Positions 58,651 to 64,000 of a stretch of 64,000 nt of DNA are shown here, piece after piece. How positions within the stretch are numbered: position 1 is the first letter of the stretch; each line of letters begins with the position of its first letter. This DNA is from Ceratorhiza oryzae-sativae. Taxonomy: Eukaryota > Basidiomycota > Agaricomycetes > Cantharellales > Ceratobasidiaceae. The notes beneath the pieces were generated by a model, which was given only the letters and a program-made list of their open reading frames with translations, ran no database searches and was not told the origin of the DNA. The translations under genes and the position numbers were made by a program. The stretch spans positions 107,247 to 171,246 of the forward strand of contig JARWMV010000032.1 in the NCBI GenBank assembly GCA_030998015.1, written 5' to 3'.

Positions 58651-60472
58651 GGAGTTTTTCTCGGTCTCTGAGTTATTCGATGTAATTCGATGCATGCAGA
58701 GCGGTGGGTGAAGATTGATTGAAGCGCACGGTGGGTGCTTGATCTCACTTGCCGCCACCCCTTGATCAAAGATCAATTGACAGGGTCCAACCCAACCATA
58801 TGGTTTCCTTGTGGCTACAGGACTGGCAGCTGTTGGATGACAACCACACGCCTTTGTCTTCACACCGAACCGCAGGAACCACTAACGAAATCCATGTCCC
58901 ACCCAGCAGCCTCCAGCACTGGGTTTCACCGCGAGATGTGGAAGACTGAAGCAACAAACAATAGTTCATATGGACACCCAAATCATAGGAAACCGCCTAC
59001 AGGATCCCCGCTGCATCTGTGATAAGCTTTTATACCTGTCGATTCCATAGGAATAATACACCATTTTTCTAGAACAAGTGCTAACCCCAATGCCTGTGGT
59101 TGACAGGTAGCTGGGATTTTTACGCCCCCTTTGAATGATCCCTGGGCCCGTTCAAAGGGGTCATCAACTCCCAATGAAAATTCTGAGAGAAAAGCTGAAC
59201 ACAACGGACATCGAACTAGGCAGGCTCTAGGAAACACGATTGCAAACAACCGCACGGCGATCAGTCGCTTACCTTAGTGGCAGACAGCCCGATCGATCGT
59301 TGCCCTGCTGGTACCTGGGCATAATTCATTCATAACCAACGGCAGTACGCTCGGCCAAAAGCCGAGTATCTAATTGAAATGCCCATGCTGGGACAGCGCA
59401 CCTTGCTTGCCGAAGTACTCATGGTTAAATAAAACCATTGTAACTGGCTATCGTCACAGCACCTAGTTTTTTTGATATCAAACGCAAAATATCAAACATT
59501 TGTATTTCTTACCATGTCTTGTTTGATAGATTGCGTGCTCGTCACTTGCTTGGCTGTGAGGGATAATAAGTTCGTAAGAACCCGTAAGAACGACAATCGC
59601 AAGGGTGCATGCCGAGAGATGCAACATCCAAGGTGTGATTACAAATTTGGACCCTTGGACCCCTCACGTTTTCGAGTGATGTGAATGGGGGAGTAATCTT
59701 GGCAAGCAAGGTGCCCACCGGGAACGAACTCCTGACGTCTAAGCCGGCTTTGGAGTGTGAGTTGGGCCCAGAGTAGCACCAGATTCCGGCGCAATCGGGG
59801 CCGGTGAGCGTTATGAAGCTCAGTTAGACAGCGCAGCATCGCTTGGGATTGGGAGATTCGCAGAGTATATGGTCTGGATTTGGGCCATTGCGCTAGTGCC
59901 GTCGCGAAAACTGCCCGCTCAGAACCAGGTCCGTTATGGCTTGAAGCAATCAAGGCTCGTCCCACCACTAAATCTCCCGTCGTGACTTTTCAATCAATAG
60001 AGGTTGGTTGCTCACCACGCAGAGAGTGATGGGATGTATCAGACATGGTCGCATCTAGCTCATTTGTCCTCTGTTCAATTGTATGGAGGGCTTCGATCCC
60101 GTGAAGAGCTGTCCGGAAGATGAGCCAACCTGCAATGGTCATTTACGCTCACAATGTGGGTCATCACCGAATGCGTTCTAGTCCCCTGCGACCACAACAA
60201 CCCATCACAGATTTTGCACGCTGCTGACGTGGTGAGAATGGGCTCATTGGCAAGATGATCTGGATCTGCCCCCAATTATGACTACGGATGGTTTCATGCG
60301 CCCTGATCTTGCCCACAAGCATGCAGATCACTCAAGAAGCGTTAGTAACCCTATCATTTGTCATATTAGAGGGGTTTGAACATAAAATCCGGGCGTGTTC
60401 TTAAAAATGCCCAGGCTGCCTCCTCCATTCTTCTTTCTATTTCTCTCTATTATCTTTTCTTTAGCCTAGGTG
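58651..60472. other. intergenic, unassigned
   Basis: Only short unsupported frames. A perfect 10-bp stem, CCCCTTTGAA...TTCAAAGGGG, lies near 59,129-59,163. A T/C-rich stretch just before 60,473 fits the leader of the next gene. Confidence 0.4.
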
Positions 60473-62240
60473 ATGTCTTTTACGGATTATCCTCTGCAGA
60501 TGCCTAGCGTGGTGTTCCCGAATCAAGGAATGCAGACATTATCGAGCGTCATTCATCTCGCGGGTACGTTGTTGTTGTATATTACCTTCAGGTACAGTCA
60601 TGACGGGGTAGCTTCAAGGTTGTTCTATTCTCGCGTTTTGCTTTGCTCGTCGGAGTAAAACATTCCTGGGGCGCGATTCTTGGGCTGCACTGTCTTGGCC
60701 TCGGTGTTGTGTTCTATTGAACTTTGTGGTCTCGTGGGTCCTCAATTTGCTCGAGTTCGCTTCCGAGGCTTAGCGTGAGGTTATTCCGTTTCCCAGCTGG
60801 CTGTTTCTATTCACGAGTGGGTCATTGAAAATATTGCGCAGTTGTTGAAACTACTCATTTTTTCTCTCCTAATAGCCGGAATCTTGGTTGGCGGCGCTGG
60901 GATGTCCAGTAGCTTTAATAATTGCGCGCTTGGAATATATGCGTGCATTATCCTATATGCTATTAGCAAGGCGCTGATCTACTGGTTCCTGATTGAAAAG
61001 GTGCGGTTGAATCTATCCTGGTCCTGGGGAGCGGTTGCCTAATGTACAAAGATAGGTTCACATTGTCTGGGGCGGGGGGTCTCGGTTTCAGTCCAAAGTG
61101 TACTGGCTGTGCTTCGTCACGATGCTACCGTACCTGGCCATTGCAATAATGATGTTCGTTGGTATGTTACATGAGCTTGTTCCACTTCGGGCTATCAAAC
61201 CTACCATTCTAAGGCCGTGTCGTGTACTTTCGTCAAGACCGGGCTTGTACAATTGGACTCCGGAAATTCGCGTAAGTTTTGATTGGATTACCGAGTACGG
61301 ATATGCTAACCGGAACGACGGACCCGTGCAGATCTTTGTCCCTGCTGATATATGACCTTTACATCAACATTTTCTTGACTGGGATGTTCCTGTGGCCGTT
61401 GTGCAGGAGCCGATTAATAAATCCAAGGATCCGCAGCATGGCCATGCGTACCCTGGTGGCTGCTGTCGCAGCATTGACAACCTCGACGGTACGTGCACTC
61501 CCTAATAGCGTCCCTCGGGGAAGTTACTAAAGCGGATTCACCCTAGCTGAACATCACCGTTTTGACTCTGATGCACGGCAAACAACTAGGCTGGGTTTGT
61601 CTGGGAAGTTGTGGCACCGACATAACCATGAATGCACTAGCCATTTTTTGGGTCACAAGCTTTGGCAGCTCGTCAACTGCGGGCACGCCTTCCAAGGATG
61701 AGCCACCCGCTGAAACATTGGTTCCTGCTGAAGATCAGACGCGTGAAGGGAGGGTGTCTCGGCTGGGTGCTACTGCCGAGGGTGGCCAAGCGCCGCCCTT
61801 GGGGATTGTGGCGCAATATTCAGACTTGATGCGTCGGTATTTGCCCGAAGTCTTTGGGGCAAGCCGAACCTCGGATTCGAGTCGTAGATCCCAGATCCTC
61901 GGAACCGACGTCTCCCCGGATCACAACGGGAAGGCTACGAAGAGAAAGCCCACCACTAACATGGGTGGGGGCGTGTTGAGTATGATTGGAGAGGCTTTCA
62001 GGAGCCGAAACGATTCGACACGAAGTGAGGATAATCCAATGAGTGTCCAGGTGGGTCAACACAACGCTTAGCCACGTATACACGAGCTAAAAATGGAGCC
62101 TATAGGTAACGATTACGACTGAACATAAGCACGAAGTTATGGAAAGCAACTCCAAGCGCATTTCGAGCGCTACCACTGTTCGCGGCTCGGTTGATGCGTA
62201 TGGAGGGGAAAAGGGCAAATGGAATGATTCTGTAGTTTAA
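60473..62240 (+). CDS. multi-pass membrane protein of the fungal 7TM type
   Basis: Spliced gene from ATG 60,473 to TAA 62,238-62,240. Recognisable membrane segments are LIFSLLIAGILVGGAGMSS (60,850), GIYACIILYAISKALIYWFL (60,930), VYWLCFVTMLPYLAIAIMMF (61,098), LLIYDLYINIFLTGMFLWPL (61,340) and a segment near 61,460-61,660. A Ser-rich cytoplasmic tail of about 200 residues follows. The spacing and the SKALIYWFLIEKV-like motif resemble a large uncharacterised basidiomycete family of seven-helix proteins. Function unknown. The first two exons (to about 60,840) are uncertain, and exon borders were not all resolved. Confidence 0.7.
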
Positions 62241-63051
62241 CTCACGATCCAATTCACGTAGTTGAGGAATTAGTCGTGAGGTTTCTTTTACCTTCTGGGT
62301 ATCTGTTCATGTATACATGCTTTGCATTGTCACGTTTTTGAGGCTTCATAATCATTTCGCTTCTTGGCCTCAGCCAATCGAACACCCGTACTTCGTTTTT
62401 GGGTGGGATGTATATCTCTGTGCGACAGAGGCGCCCTGTTTTTTGGGAGTGACGCCAAATAACCGTCAGCTATACAAAAATGTACCCGGGTGTGGCGCAT
62501 AGAATTCCTGTCGGTGCCGGGGCTCCACGTGAAAAAGCGGATCACAGCGAGCTCCACGCCACCTGTCCCCAAGTTTTGGTAGAAAAGGAGCGAATTAAAC
62601 TGCATAGACGACCTTGAAATGAGCCCACTCACCTGCTCCGAAAAAACAACATGTCCCGGGTTTAAGGAGACATGAGGTGTCTGATTGGAAGGGGGTTATT
62701 TGTTTCATATTGGCTAATTTCATCAATCTAAGTCACGGGAGGCGTACCCAAAAGGTTGACTGAAATGGCAATTGGGTACTTTTTTGGGGGCAAGCTTCGT
62801 GCGAGCTCGCTGCGAAATTGCATTGCAGCACCGCTCCCACTTCCTCAATGCTGGCTATTCCAGGATTCTGCGACAAAATGAAAGTCATATCAGCTTGCTC
62901 CATGTTTTCAAGGGCCAATCTCCCACACGAGGAGCTACAAGAAGGGCGCTCAGGACCCGGCTCGGCCAAAGCATTGGCTTCTGGTATCCTTTTGATCAAC
63001 GTACACGGTTCAAAAGTTGATACTTATTCGTCCAGTTAATACAGAGATCAT
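62241..63051. other. intergenic between convergent genes
   Basis: Short frames only; holds the 3' ends of both neighbours. Confidence 0.45.
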
Positions 63052-64000
63052 TTACGCCTCGCCCGAGCTCAACCGTTCAATCCACTCCACATCCTTCCCC
63101 ACCGTCGTCAGATTCTCACTCCCAGTCTCGGTGATCACCAGCACATCCTCTATCCGTACACCCCCGACACTCTCGTAATTGGCCAGCACCTCGTGATCGA
63201 TAAATGGCGAATTTCGAATTGGAGCGAGGAGGTGCGGGGAAAAGTAAATGCCGGGTTCGACAGTCTGTTTCGTATTGACGGTGAGTATGAGCCGATATCG
63301 ATGGAATTCGTGAGGGAAACGCCAAAACTAACCAGAACCATCCCAGCGGCGAGCGGCAACCTCAGCCTCAAATATCTATAGAAACTTGGATGGTGAAGAC
63401 TCTCAACTGGAATTGTCACATTCGGTCCGAGCGAGAGTAGAGTTCCGCTTGAGGTGACAGGTTCGGGTTTGGACGCCGATGGAACGTCATGGACGTCGAG
63501 ACCGAGAGAGTGGCCAACACCATGCGGGTAAAAGGCGCTTGTAACTTCAGAGTCGAGGATAGCCGACGCTAACAAGGAGTCGGTGGTTAGGTGTTGAGAA
63601 GTCCGTGGGAGAATTCGTGTAACTTGCCATCCCCCTTAAATATGCCTAGCTTGAGGAACCCGTTGACCAAGGTCTTATGGCATTGGAGCTGAACCGTGTC
63701 CCTGAATGAGTCAAATTTAGTCGGGTTGATAAGCGATGTATATTGTACTGACCAGTGTAAGCCAGGCTTGAGAGACTCGATCGCCTCATTTTGCATCTTG
63801 AGGACCAATTGGTAAATGGCACGAGCCTCGGGCGTAAACCGTCCACCATTTCCAACCTGCCAAGATCATCTCGTCAATAGGAGGATTTTGGTCAATACGT
63901 GTCTTCCCAACCGGAGTTGTACGAGTGACTAGGTCGTAATGCTCGTTAGAAAAGCAATATGACAAATCAAAAAAGACGCACTGTCTGAGGCATAATTCCT
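63052..64000 (-). CDS. M24 metallopeptidase, prolidase/Xaa-Pro type, C-terminal part
   Basis: Runs off the right edge, so the N-terminus is missing. Exons include 63264-63052 and one ending at 63333. In order: NYASDITRT (first metal Asp, across an intron near 63,970), VGNGGRFTPEARAIYQLV, HGVGHSLGLDVHD (metal His, 63,500-63,540), TVEPGIYF (metal Glu) and GGVRIEDVLV (last metal Glu). These are the five-ligand dimetal site of the M24 family. The enzyme cleaves dipeptides or peptides with proline at the second position. One intron (about 63,617-63,558) seems to start GC instead of GT. Confidence 0.88.

Noticed and set aside
59129..59163. Hairpin CCCCTTTGAA...TTCAAAGGGG as a regulatory element
   Set aside because: A single short stem with no gene context; could occur by chance.
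1..64000. CRISPR arrays, operons or bacterial insertion sequences
   Set aside because: The gene structure is eukaryotic with many spliceosomal introns; no regular direct-repeat/spacer arrays are seen.

Overview
The window looks like basidiomycete chromosomal DNA, most likely from Rhizoctonia/Ceratobasidiaceae. Genes carry many short introns (about 50-60 nt, GT-AG). They include DUF6535 membrane proteins, a Zn2Cys6 factor with a fungal C-terminal region, jacalin-lectin proteins and an ER Hsp110 (LHS1). The species is inferred from this mix; no database was searched.

Layout. (1) 1-19,940 is a transposon graveyard made of nested LTR retrotransposons. Three copies (A, B, C) belong to one self-priming Ty3/gypsy chromovirus family. 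C (12,998-19,935) is complete, with identical-length 375-bp LTRs and a CCTTG target duplication. B is old, on the minus strand, stripped of CpG and split by solo LTRs. A lies inside B and runs off the left edge. Most solo LTRs have exact 5-bp target duplications, so insertion order can be read. (2) 20,969-36,326 holds host genes: LHS1 (-), a DUF6535 gene (-), a Zn2Cys6 transcription factor (+) and a second DUF6535 gene (-). (3) 37.8-42.3 kb holds a decayed 3' fragment and then an intact copy of a membrane-anchored alpha/beta hydrolase with a TAP-like C-terminus. (4) 42,650-46,057 is a full hAT DNA transposon with an 8-bp target duplication and a stop in its transposase. It sits 137 bp upstream of the next gene's start. 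(5) 46,194-50,805 encodes an NDR/LATS-class kinase with a CRIB-like N-terminal motif and one apparent frameshift. (6) 52.8-58.7 kb has two tandem minus-strand genes that join a fungal MACPF-like region to jacalin-like lectin repeats; the upstream copy has an in-frame stop. (7) 60.5-62.2 kb encodes a multi-pass membrane protein, and an M24 prolidase-type peptidase runs off the right edge.

Most notable: the A/B/C family has a primer-binding site that is the exact 16-nt complement of its predicted RNA 5' end (Tf1-type self-priming). It also carries three staggered overlapping small ORFs before gag that persist in all copies. Exon coordinates were derived by hand from splice signals and reading phase. 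They close without remainder in LHS1, both DUF6535 genes, the transcription factor, the hydrolase and the first jacalin gene.
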